This document shows positions 1 through 7,237 of a stretch of 64,000 bases of DNA, piece after piece. Position 1 is the first letter of the stretch. Each line of letters begins with the position of its first letter. Below the pieces are notes generated by a model. It saw only the letters and a list, made by a program, of their open reading frames with translations, made no database searches and had not been told where the DNA came from. The position numbers were made by a program, and so were the translations under genes. Source of the DNA: Flavobacterium luteolum (GTDB lineage Bacteria; Bacteroidota; Bacteroidia; Flavobacteriales; Flavobacteriaceae). The stretch is from positions 372,001 to 436,000 of the forward strand of contig NZ_CP114286.1 of assembly GCF_027111275.1 (NCBI RefSeq), given 5' to 3'.

Positions 1-281
1 GAATTTTTCATTCGATGAAATTTATGGGAATTGAAGTTCCTGTGCATACGGGAGCAGAAATGCTAGCCAAAAAATACGATTTGGCGGTTATAATGGTAAA
101 AGTAGAAAAAGTAAAAAGAGGTTTTTACGAAGCAACATTCGTCTCTCTTGCCGATAATCCGAAAGATTTTGAAGATTTCCAGATTACAGAAATGTATTTA
201 AAAGAAGTCGAGAAACAAATTCTTGCAAAACCTGAGTTCTACTTATGGACGCATAAAAGATGGAAACACAGAGTTAAGTAA
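1..281 (+). CDS. LpxL/HtrB-like lysophospholipid acyltransferase, C-terminal fragment
   Basis: The reading frame is open to the left edge (codons start at base 3), so this is the end of a gene cut by the window, not an 88-residue protein. The visible part resembles the C-terminus of Bacteroidota lipid A biosynthesis acyltransferases: a segment on lysine-rich VEKVKRGFYEATF, an acidic stretch, and the end motif YLWTHKRWKHRVK, equivalent to the YLWTHNRWKR ending common in this family. Such enzymes add a secondary acyl chain to lipid A at the inner membrane. The catalytic HxxxxD motif lies outside the window, so the family call rests on the tail only. Confidence 0.75.
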   Translation, partial: IFHSMKFMGIEVPVHTGAEMLAKKYDLAVIMVKVEKVKRGFYEATFVSLADNPKDFEDFQITEMYLKEVEKQILAKPEFYLWTHKRWKHRVK

Positions 282-321
282 TATCTTAAAAGAAATTAAA
301 AGCTAAACTCATAAAACTAAG

Positions 322-352
322 AAGCCTCTTTTGAAACTTTCAAAAGAGGCTT
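322..352. terminator. Bidirectional hairpin terminator between convergent genes
   Basis: Thirteen-base perfect arms (322-334 and 340-352) with a 5-base loop, followed by a T-rich stretch. It sits between the acyltransferase on plus and glmM on minus and could end both transcripts. Confidence 0.75.
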
Positions 353-374
353 TATTTATTAAGAAACTGAAATT

Positions 375-1763
375 TTAGATTCCAGCAATTACTTTAATCT
401 CATCAATAATTCTTAGTGCTAATTTATCTGCTGCATCTTGAGAAGGCGCTTCAGTATAAATACGAATAATTGGTTCTGTGTTTGATTTTCTTAAATGAAC
501 CCATTCTGTGGCAAAATCAATTTTTACACCGTCAATTGTCGAAATATCTTCGTTTTTGTATTTCTCTGTCATTTGAGTTAAAATCGCATCAACATCAATT
601 TGCGGAGTCAATTCAATTTTATTCTTACTCATGTAATATTCTGGATAAGAAGCTCTCAAAGCAGAAACCGGCATTTTTTTATTTGCTAAATGCGTTAAAA
701 ATAAGGCAACTCCAACCAAACTATCACGTCCGTAGTGCAACTCAGGATAGATAATTCCACCGTTACCTTCACCACCAATAATCGCATTGTTTTTCTTCAT
801 TAATTCTACCACATTCACCTCTCCTACGGCACTTGCTTCGTAGCTTCCGCCATGCGCTTTAGTAACATCTCTTAAAGCACGAGAAGATGACATATTAGAA
901 ACTGTGTTTCCTGGAGTTTTGCTCAAAACATAATCTGCACAGGCAACCAAAGTATATTCTTCACCAAACATTTCACCGTCTTCACTGATAAAAGCCAAAC
1001 GATCTACATCTGGATCTACCACAATTCCAAAATCAGCTTTTTCTTTTACCACCAATTCAGAAATATCAGTTAAATGTTCTTTTAATGGTTCTGGGTTGTG
1101 CGGGAAATGTCCGTTTGGTTCGCAGTACAATTCAACCACTTCAACTCCCATTAATTTTAGCAGTTTCGGAATAATAATTCCTCCAGAAGAATTTACACCA
1201 TCAACCACCACTTTAAATTTAGCTTCTTTTACTACTTCGATATCTACCAATGGCAAGTTTAAAACTTCATCGATATGAATATCCATGTAAGCGTCATTAG
1301 AAATAACTTCACCTAAACTATCCACGTCAGAAAAATCAAAAGCTTCAGCTTCAGCAATTTCAAGTATTTTTGCTCCGTCGGCTCCGCTTAAAAACTCACC
1401 TTTAGCATTTAATAATTTTAAAGCATTCCATTGTTTTGGATTATGAGATGCTGTTAAGATAATTCCGCCGTCAGCTTTTTCCAAAGGAACAGCTACTTCA
1501 ACAGTTGGCGTCGTAGAAAGTCCAAGATCAATCACATCGATTCCTAAACCAATCAAAGTATTAACTACTAAATTATGAATCATTGGTCCAGAAATTCTAG
1601 CATCACGGCCAATTACAACTGTCAATTTATCTTTAGCAATATTATTTTTTAAGAAAGTTCCGTATGCCGATGCAAATTTTACAGCATCAACAGGAGTTAA
1701 ATTATCTCCTACTTTTCCTCCGATCGTTCCGCGGATTCCAGAAATAGATTTTATTAGAGTCAT
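375..1763 (-). CDS. glmM: Phosphoglucosamine mutase / alpha-D-phosphohexomutase
   Basis: The 462-residue protein is a full-length alpha-D-phosphohexomutase. It has the phosphoserine loop TASHNP at residues 104-109 (catalytic Ser106), the magnesium-binding DPDVDR loop at 250-255, the sugar-binding GEGNGG loop, and a C-terminal phosphate-binding RKSNTEPIIRIY segment. In Bacteroidota this paralogue is usually annotated as GlmM, converting glucosamine-6-phosphate to glucosamine-1-phosphate for UDP-GlcNAc, peptidoglycan and LPS synthesis. Phosphomannomutase or phosphoglucomutase activity cannot be excluded from sequence. The gene stands alone, with a -7 element about 27 bases upstream and a shared terminator downstream. 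Confidence 0.88.
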   Translation of the reverse strand: MTLIKSISGIRGTIGGKVGDNLTPVDAVKFASAYGTFLKNNIAKDKLTVVIGRDARISGPMIHNLVVNTLIGLGIDVIDLGLSTTPTVEVAVPLEKADGGIILTASHNPKQWNALKLLNAKGEFLSGADGAKILEIAEAEAFDFSDVDSLGEVISNDAYMDIHIDEVLNLPLVDIEVVKEAKFKVVVDGVNSSGGIIIPKLLKLMGVEVVELYCEPNGHFPHNPEPLKEHLTDISELVVKEKADFGIVVDPDVDRLAFISEDGEMFGEEYTLVACADYVLSKTPGNTVSNMSSSRALRDVTKAHGGSYEASAVGEVNVVELMKKNNAIIGGEGNGGIIYPELHYGRDSLVGVALFLTHLANKKMPVSALRASYPEYYMSKNKIELTPQIDVDAILTQMTEKYKNEDISTIDGVKIDFATEWVHLRKSNTEPIIRIYTEAPSQDAADKLALRIIDEIKVIAGI

Positions 1764-1789
1764 TTTAATGAGTTAGGGTTATTTTTTTA

Positions 1790-1797
1790 CAAATATA
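1790..1797 (-). promoter_or_regulatory. -7 promoter element for glmM
   Basis: On the minus strand this reads TATATTTG, a full match to the Bacteroidota -7 consensus TAnnTTTG, 27 bases before the glmM ATG. No clear -33 element is visible. Confidence 0.6.
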
Positions 1798-1968
1798 AAA
1801 AAGTTACTGAGTTACTAAGGTGCTAAGTTTCTAAGATTTTAAATTTAACCTGTAAGAACCTACTTGCATCTTGTTGTTTTTATAACAAAATGATTTAAAA
1901 AAGTTTTTATACATTTACTAAATAACTTAGAATCTTTACGGCATTTAGATTCTTAGAAACTTTAAAAA

Positions 1969-2553
1969 ATGAATTTCTTAGCCCATATATATCTTTCTGG
2001 AGACAATGATTTAATTAAAATCGGGAATTTTATGGCGGATGGAATTCGCGGTAAGCAGTTTGAACATTTTCCTGAAGATGTCCAAAAGGGAATTCTACTG
2101 CATCGATTCATTGACACTTATACCGATTCTCATGATATCTTTAGAAAAAGCACTAAACGTCTTCATGAGCGATACCATCATTATGCGGGAGTTATTGTAG
2201 ATATCGTTTACGATCATTTCTTAGCTAAAAACTGGACACAATATTCTGATGAAGAATTAGCGCTTTTTGTGAAACGTTTTTACAATTCCTTACATGATAA
2301 TTATGATATTTTAACCGAAAAAACACAAGGTTTAATGCCGTATATGATTGAAAGGAACTGGCTTTTGAGTTATCGAACCACTGAAGGAATCCAGAATATT
2401 TTGACTCAAATGGATAGAAGATCTAAAAATATTTCGCAGATGCAGTATGCCGTTGAAGAGCTTACTGAATTTTATGACGAATTTGAAGAAGAATTCACAC
2501 TTTTTTTTGAGGAAATGAGAAAGAAGGCTCAAGAAAAACTACTCTCTCTTTAA
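1969..2553 (+). CDS. acpH: Acyl carrier protein phosphodiesterase (AcpH/DUF479 family)
   Basis: The 194-residue protein begins MNFLAHIYLSG and carries the conserved histidine and aspartate clusters of the AcpH family: GNFMADGIRGK, GILLHRFIDTYTDSH and VDIVYDHFLAKNW. AcpH is an HD-like phosphodiesterase that removes the 4'-phosphopantetheine arm from holo-acyl carrier protein in the cytosol. Length is the family norm. The ggt gene begins 21 bases after the stop, so the two may share a transcript, although their functions are unrelated. Confidence 0.85.
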   Translation: MNFLAHIYLSGDNDLIKIGNFMADGIRGKQFEHFPEDVQKGILLHRFIDTYTDSHDIFRKSTKRLHERYHHYAGVIVDIVYDHFLAKNWTQYSDEELALFVKRFYNSLHDNYDILTEKTQGLMPYMIERNWLLSYRTTEGIQNILTQMDRRSKNISQMQYAVEELTEFYDEFEEEFTLFFEEMRKKAQEKLLSL

Positions 2554-2574
2554 GTCAATTTAATTTTATTACAC

Positions 2575-4263
2575 ATGAAAAAAATTACGATTTTAATCGC
2601 CCTTTTATATATAAGCAGCAGTAATGCACAACAGACAGCTCCAAATCCGACTGGATTGGTAGTTACAAAAGCGATGGTAGTTTCGGCTCGCGAAGAAGCT
2701 TCAAAAATTGGTTCTGATATTATGAAAAAAGGCGGAAATGCTTTTGATGCTATGGTTGGAACAGAGTTAGCTCTTGCAGTTGCTTTTCCGTTTGCGGGAA
2801 ACATCGGCGGTGGCGGATTTATGGTGTATAGAAAAGCAAATGGCGAAGTCGGTTCTTTGGATTATCGCGAAAAAGCGCCGCTAGCTGCTACAAAAGATAT
2901 GTTTTTAGATAGTGAAGGAAATGTTATAAAAGGAAAAAGCACTCAAACAGCACTTGCCATTGGTGTACCAGGAACTATTGCAGGTGTTTTTGCTGTACAT
3001 AAAAAATACGGTACAATGCCTATTTCTAAAATTCTTGAGCCCGTAATTGCTTTGGCAGAAAGAGGTGTTGTAGTGACCAAAAAACAAGAGAAAAGCTTAA
3101 AGGATTATCATGAAAGCATTGTAAAAATAAACGGAGAGGATTCTCCAGCATCAAAAGCTTACAAAGAAAACGATACCATCAAATATCCAGCTTTAGCCAA
3201 AACTTTAAAAAGAATTCAGAAAAAAGGAAGAAACGAATTTTATAAAGGTGAAACGGCAAAAATCTTAGTCAATTATCTTAAGGAAAAAGGCGGTATTATT
3301 ACCATGCAAGATTTAGCCAAATATGAAGCCAAATGGAGAAAACCTTTACAATTTACTTATAAAGATTTAAAAATCACTTCAATGGCTCCGCCAAGCAGCG
3401 GCGGAATCTGTCTGGCTCAAATCTTAAAAATGCTAGAGCCCTATGATTTAGCCAAAATGGGACATAATTCTGCAGAAGCAATTCAGGTAATTGTCGAAGC
3501 TGAAAGAAGAGCTTATGCCGATAGGAGTTATTTTTTAGGCGATCCAGATTTTGTCAAAATTCCGATGAAAGAATTATTAAATGAAAACTATCTTCGTGAA
3601 AGAATGGCTAGTTTTAATCCGGAAAAAGCAACTTTGTCTAGCGAAATAAAAGAAGGAAAAGTAAATTATGCCGAAAGTACTGAAACTACACATTATTCGA
3701 TTGTAGACCAATTCGGAAATGCTATTGCTGCGACAACAACCTTAAATGATGGTTATGGTTCTAAATATTATTGTGATGAACTTGGTTTCTTTTTAAACAA
3801 TGAAATGGACGATTTTAGTGCTAAACCTGGTTCTCCAAATATGTTTGGTCTGGTTGGAAATGAAGCCAACAGCATTGCTCCACAAAAACGAATGCTAAGT
3901 TCTATGACGCCAACAATTGTAGAAAAAAACGGAAAACTTTTTATGGTAGTTGGAACACCAGGAGGTTCAACTATTATAACTTCAGTTTTGCAGACTATTT
4001 TAAACGTTTACGAATATAATTTAAGTATGCAAGAAGCAGTTAATGCTCCGCGTTTTCATCATCAGTGGCTTCCAGATTTAATTACTTTCGAGCCTAATAC
4101 TTTTGCATCCAAAACCATAGATAACCTTAAAGCTAAAAGTTACATTATCAACGAAAAACCAACTCCAATTATAGGAAAAGTAGATGCTATTTTGGTTTTA
4201 CCTGACAATAAATTAGAAGGAGGAGCTGACTTTAGAGGCGACGATAAAGCCGTTGGTTTTTAA
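2575..4263 (+). CDS. ggt: Gamma-glutamyltransferase
   Basis: This 562-residue protein has a signal peptide (residues 1 to about 19, ending NAQ) and all hallmarks of the autoprocessing N-terminal nucleophile enzyme. These include NAFDAMVGT near the N-terminus, the PPSSGG element around 272-277, the processing site before Thr371 in TTHYSIVD (the new N-terminal nucleophile of the small subunit), and the oxyanion-loop motif GTPGGST. It hydrolyses glutathione and transfers the gamma-glutamyl group in the periplasm. Both subunits are complete. It lies 21 bases after acpH. Confidence 0.95.
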   Translation: MKKITILIALLYISSSNAQQTAPNPTGLVVTKAMVVSAREEASKIGSDIMKKGGNAFDAMVGTELALAVAFPFAGNIGGGGFMVYRKANGEVGSLDYREKAPLAATKDMFLDSEGNVIKGKSTQTALAIGVPGTIAGVFAVHKKYGTMPISKILEPVIALAERGVVVTKKQEKSLKDYHESIVKINGEDSPASKAYKENDTIKYPALAKTLKRIQKKGRNEFYKGETAKILVNYLKEKGGIITMQDLAKYEAKWRKPLQFTYKDLKITSMAPPSSGGICLAQILKMLEPYDLAKMGHNSAEAIQVIVEAERRAYADRSYFLGDPDFVKIPMKELLNENYLRERMASFNPEKATLSSEIKEGKVNYAESTETTHYSIVDQFGNAIAATTTLNDGYGSKYYCDELGFFLNNEMDDFSAKPGSPNMFGLVGNEANSIAPQKRMLSSMTPTIVEKNGKLFMVVGTPGGSTIITSVLQTILNVYEYNLSMQEAVNAPRFHHQWLPDLITFEPNTFASKTIDNLKAKSYIINEKPTPIIGKVDAILVLPDNKLEGGADFRGDDKAVGF

Positions 4264-4303
4264 TAGTCCTAAGTTTTTATTTTTTTAATCTAACATTATA
4301 ACC

Positions 4304-4311
4304 TAATTTTG
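4304..4311 (+). promoter_or_regulatory. -7 promoter element for the ClC gene
   Basis: TAATTTTG matches TAnnTTTG and lies 25 bases before the ATG of the ClC gene. No clear -33 partner is seen. Confidence 0.55.
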
Positions 4312-4335
4312 TAAGAACGATAATTTTAAAACAGA

Positions 4336-6120
4336 ATGCTAAAAAAATATTTCAGAAGACTCGAAAGCATCATTGCTTTGGCACAATCCTTAATGACTCC
4401 AAAGCAGTTTCTTTTTTTGTCAAGCGTTCTTATCGGAATATCTTGTTCCCTTGCGGTTATCGTGCTTAAAACTTTCGCACATAGCGTATTCTCTTTTGCC
4501 ACCTATATTAATGGAATCCTAAAATTGAGTTTCATTAACAGTATTCTGCCTATCATCGGTATTACATTAACGGTTTTCGTAGTAAATAAAGTTCTTAATG
4601 GAAGTATCCAAAAAGGGACTTCACAAATCTTATATGCAGTTGCCAAAAAAGCTAGTATTATTCCAAGAAAGCAGATGTATGCCCAAATTGTGACGAGTTC
4701 GTTAACGGTAGGTTTAGGAGGTTCTGCTGGTTTAGAGAGTCCAATCGTAATTACTGGAGCAGCATTTGGTTCCAATTATGCCCAGAATTATAAGATGCAG
4801 TATAAGGATCGAACTTTATTAATTGGATGCGGAGTTGCGGCTGGAATCGCAGCAGCATTTAACGCCCCAATTGCAGGAGTTCTTTTTGCTATTGAAGTTT
4901 TATTGGTAGATGTCAGTATTTCTGCTTTTACTCCCATTATGATTTCTGCTGCGACAGGCGCTTTGGTTTCAGCAATTGTTTTGGATGAAAGCATTCTTTT
5001 AAGTTTCAAAAAACAAGAAACATTTGATTATCACAACATTCCATTTTATGTTATTTTAGGTGTGCTTACTGGATTAGCAGCAATTTACTATTCAAGAAAT
5101 TTTCAGAGAGTAGAGCATTATTTTGCGAAACAGCAAATCAATCCTTATAGAAAAGCTTTAATTGGTTCATCTCTATTAGCTTTATTAATTTTTATTTTTC
5201 CGACTCTGTTTGGTGAGGGATACGAAAGTATCAAAACCTTATCTGAAACCGATCCAGGAAAATTATTGGACAACACATTATTTGCTGATTTCAGAAATAA
5301 TCAGTGGGTTTTACTTTTATTTATTGGAGCCACTATGATGGTTAAAGTATTTGCTTCAGGATTAACCCTAGGAAGTGGTGGAAATGGAGGAAACTTCGCT
5401 CCTTCTTTATTCTTAGGATCTTATTTAGGATATTTCTTCTCTAAGCTAGTTACGATGATAGGTTTATCAAAACTTCCTATAAGTAATTTTACTATGGTCG
5501 GAATGGCTGGAATTTTAAGTGGTTTATTTCACGCGCCTTTAACTGCAATCTTCTTAATTGCAGAAATTACAGGAGGTTACGGATTAATGATTCCGCTGAT
5601 GATCGTTTCTTCAATCAGTTTTGCCATTTCTAAACGTTTTGAAAAATATTCGCTTGACGTAAAAGGATTAGCCAAAAAAGGCCATGCCTTTACAAGCAAT
5701 AAAGATTCTAATATTTTATCGACTTTAGATATCGACTCAATTATTCAATGCGATTATCTGACTGTTCATCCAGATGAAAATATGAGCAAGTTGGTAGACC
5801 TTATTTCGCATTCTAACCAAGTAGTTTTTGCAGTAGTAAACAATGATAAAGATTTGGTCGGAGTAGTTCATTTTAACGATATTCGAGAAATTATATTTAA
5901 TTCTTACCGCGTAAAATATACTTTCATTAGAGATGTAATGAAAGCACCAGCTGCCACAATTTCTACACTTGACAGTATGGAAATCGTAATGCGTAAATTT
6001 GAAACTACCAAATCTGCTTTTCTACCTGTTCTAAGAGATGGAAAATACCACGGATTCATTTCAAAATCGATAGCACTTGAAGCTTATAGAACAAAACTTC
6101 GTTCTATGACGATTGAATAA
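4336..6120 (+). CDS. ClC-family chloride channel/transporter with C-terminal CBS pair
   Basis: The 594-residue membrane protein has the ClC core at residues 25-435 and two CBS domains at about 465-590. The selectivity region GLESP (132-136) keeps the gating glutamate at Glu134, and the GNFAP anion-binding loop is at 352-356. In FNAPIAGVLFAIEVLL the first glutamate of the usual EE pair is kept (Glu187). The second, the intracellular proton-gate glutamate of E. coli ClC-ec1 (Glu203), is valine (Val188). This may alter proton coupling, but exchangers lacking that glutamate are known, so channel versus exchanger is undecided. The CBS pair probably senses nucleotides. A long inverted repeat starts directly after the stop. 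Confidence 0.92.
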   Translation: MLKKYFRRLESIIALAQSLMTPKQFLFLSSVLIGISCSLAVIVLKTFAHSVFSFATYINGILKLSFINSILPIIGITLTVFVVNKVLNGSIQKGTSQILYAVAKKASIIPRKQMYAQIVTSSLTVGLGGSAGLESPIVITGAAFGSNYAQNYKMQYKDRTLLIGCGVAAGIAAAFNAPIAGVLFAIEVLLVDVSISAFTPIMISAATGALVSAIVLDESILLSFKKQETFDYHNIPFYVILGVLTGLAAIYYSRNFQRVEHYFAKQQINPYRKALIGSSLLALLIFIFPTLFGEGYESIKTLSETDPGKLLDNTLFADFRNNQWVLLLFIGATMMVKVFASGLTLGSGGNGGNFAPSLFLGSYLGYFFSKLVTMIGLSKLPISNFTMVGMAGILSGLFHAPLTAIFLIAEITGGYGLMIPLMIVSSISFAISKRFEKYSLDVKGLAKKGHAFTSNKDSNILSTLDIDSIIQCDYLTVHPDENMSKLVDLISHSNQVVFAVVNNDKDLVGVVHFNDIREIIFNSYRVKYTFIRDVMKAPAATISTLDSMEIVMRKFETTKSAFLPVLRDGKYHGFISKSIALEAYRTKLRSMTIE

Positions 6121-6166
6121 TCTTAATATCGGATACGTTAAAAATTTTATTTATCCGATATTAAGA
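6121..6166. promoter_or_regulatory. 15-bp perfect inverted repeat between the ClC gene and fic
   Basis: Arms at 6121-6135 and 6152-6166 are perfect reverse complements, separated by 16 bases. The left arm follows the ClC stop codon directly, and the right arm ends 2 bases before the -7 element of fic. It fills the -33/-7 spacer region, so it is placed like an operator for fic; it could also act as a terminator for the ClC gene, but no T-tract follows. Confidence 0.7.
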
Positions 6167-6168
6167 AG

Positions 6169-6176
6169 TACCTTTG
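6169..6176 (+). promoter_or_regulatory. -7 promoter element for fic
   Basis: TACCTTTG is a full match to TAnnTTTG, only 8 bases before the fic ATG, implying a very short or leaderless 5' end. It adjoins the inverted repeat at 6121-6166. Confidence 0.6.
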
Positions 6177-6183
6177 TAGGATT

Positions 6184-7137
6184 ATGCTTAATATTGACCT
6201 AACATACCGAGAAGAATTTCAATCAACCTTTCATCGATTGTACCAAAAAAGGCAAGAACTGCAAAATAGCAGACCATTGCCCAATATCGCCTTGAATAAA
6301 ATAAGAGAGAGCCTTTCTCTAGAATGGACTTATAATTCTAATAGCATTGAAGGAAATACACTCAGTCTCAGAGAAACTCAAATGGTTATTCAAGAAGGAA
6401 TTACCATCAAAGGAAAATCACTTCGTGAACATTTTGAAACTCATAATCATGATAAAGCCATTGATTACCTATACTCCATTGTAGATGAAAATTACAAACT
6501 AAGAAGTATAGACATTCTTTCTATTCATGGTTTGGTAATGCGCTCTATCGAAGAAGATTTTGCAGGAAGAATTCGTAACGGAGGAGTTCGAATTTCAGGA
6601 GCTAATTTTATGCCTCCAAATGCCAATAAAGTCTCCGATTATTTAGACGAACTAATTGAGTTTATTAATACAAATCCGCTTGGTTTAAATGATATTGAAC
6701 TCGCTACAATATATCATCACAAATTAGTCTGGATTCATCCTTTTTTTGATGGAAATGGGCGCACAGTTCGTTTAAGCATGAATTTATTGTTGATGCGATG
6801 TGGTTTTCCGCCAGCTATTATTCTTAAAAATGACAGAAAAAAATATTACGAAGCGCTTAATCAAGCTAATAACGGTAATTATCAGAAACTAACCCTTTTA
6901 ATGTGCCAAGCCCTCGAAAGAACACTCAATATTTATCTGGGTGCGATGCCAGGAAGCACTTATGACTATCAATCTATTCAAAATATTGTTAGTGAACCAA
7001 ATACGCCTTACGGCCAGGAATATGTAAGTTTATTGGCCAGAACAGGCAAAATTGATGCTTACAAAGAAGGCCGAAACTGGTACACCACCAAAGAAGCAAT
7101 AGAAAACTATATGGCAACCCGAAAAAGAAAACGCTAG
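6184..7137 (+). CDS. Fic-domain AMP-transferase-like protein with N-terminal inhibitory motif
   Basis: The 317-residue protein has the complete Fic active-site motif HPFFDGNGRT at residues 185-194. It also has an N-terminal inhibitory helix motif, SNSIEGN, at 52-58, where Glu57 is the expected obstructing residue of class II Fic proteins. Fic enzymes transfer AMP or related groups from nucleotides to protein hydroxyls. The last 60 residues (PYGQEYVSLLARTGKIDAY and onward) look like a small helix-turn-helix or MerR-type module, which could bind DNA. The strong inverted repeat over its promoter suggests autoregulation. No separate antitoxin gene is present, as expected when the inhibitory motif is intramolecular. 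Confidence 0.9.
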   Translation: MLNIDLTYREEFQSTFHRLYQKRQELQNSRPLPNIALNKIRESLSLEWTYNSNSIEGNTLSLRETQMVIQEGITIKGKSLREHFETHNHDKAIDYLYSIVDENYKLRSIDILSIHGLVMRSIEEDFAGRIRNGGVRISGANFMPPNANKVSDYLDELIEFINTNPLGLNDIELATIYHHKLVWIHPFFDGNGRTVRLSMNLLLMRCGFPPAIILKNDRKKYYEALNQANNGNYQKLTLLMCQALERTLNIYLGAMPGSTYDYQSIQNIVSEPNTPYGQEYVSLLARTGKIDAYKEGRNWYTTKEAIENYMATRKRKR

Positions 7138-7156
7138 TTTAAACTAGCGTTTTTTG
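7131..7156 (+). terminator. Intrinsic terminator of fic overlapping its stop codon
   Basis: A 20-base perfect palindrome, acgctagtttaaactagcgt (7131-7150), is followed by a run of T. The fic TAG stop lies inside the left arm. Confidence 0.85.
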
Positions 7157-7213
7157 TTACTAATTGTAACATAAAGTTTTGCTATCGAGCACTAAAAGAA
7201 CAAATCAAAGTGG

Positions 7214-7221
7214 TAACTTTG
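7214..7221 (+). promoter_or_regulatory. -7 promoter element for uvrA
   Basis: TAACTTTG matches TAnnTTTG. The expected transcription start (about 7226-7229) leaves the in-frame TTG at 7226 at the very 5' end, which favours the ATG at 7238 as the uvrA start. Confidence 0.6.
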
Positions 7222-7237
7222 CGTTTTGCTCAAAATT

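Noticed and set aside
375..1763. Calling the phosphohexomutase ManB or Pgm
   Set aside because: Sequence motifs are shared by the whole superfamily; GlmM is the usual assignment in Bacteroidota, so it was kept with reduced confidence.
2550..2804. Minus-strand frames antisense to ggt and similar long antisense frames throughout
   Set aside because: They mirror codon structure of well-supported genes and show no family motifs or start context of their own.
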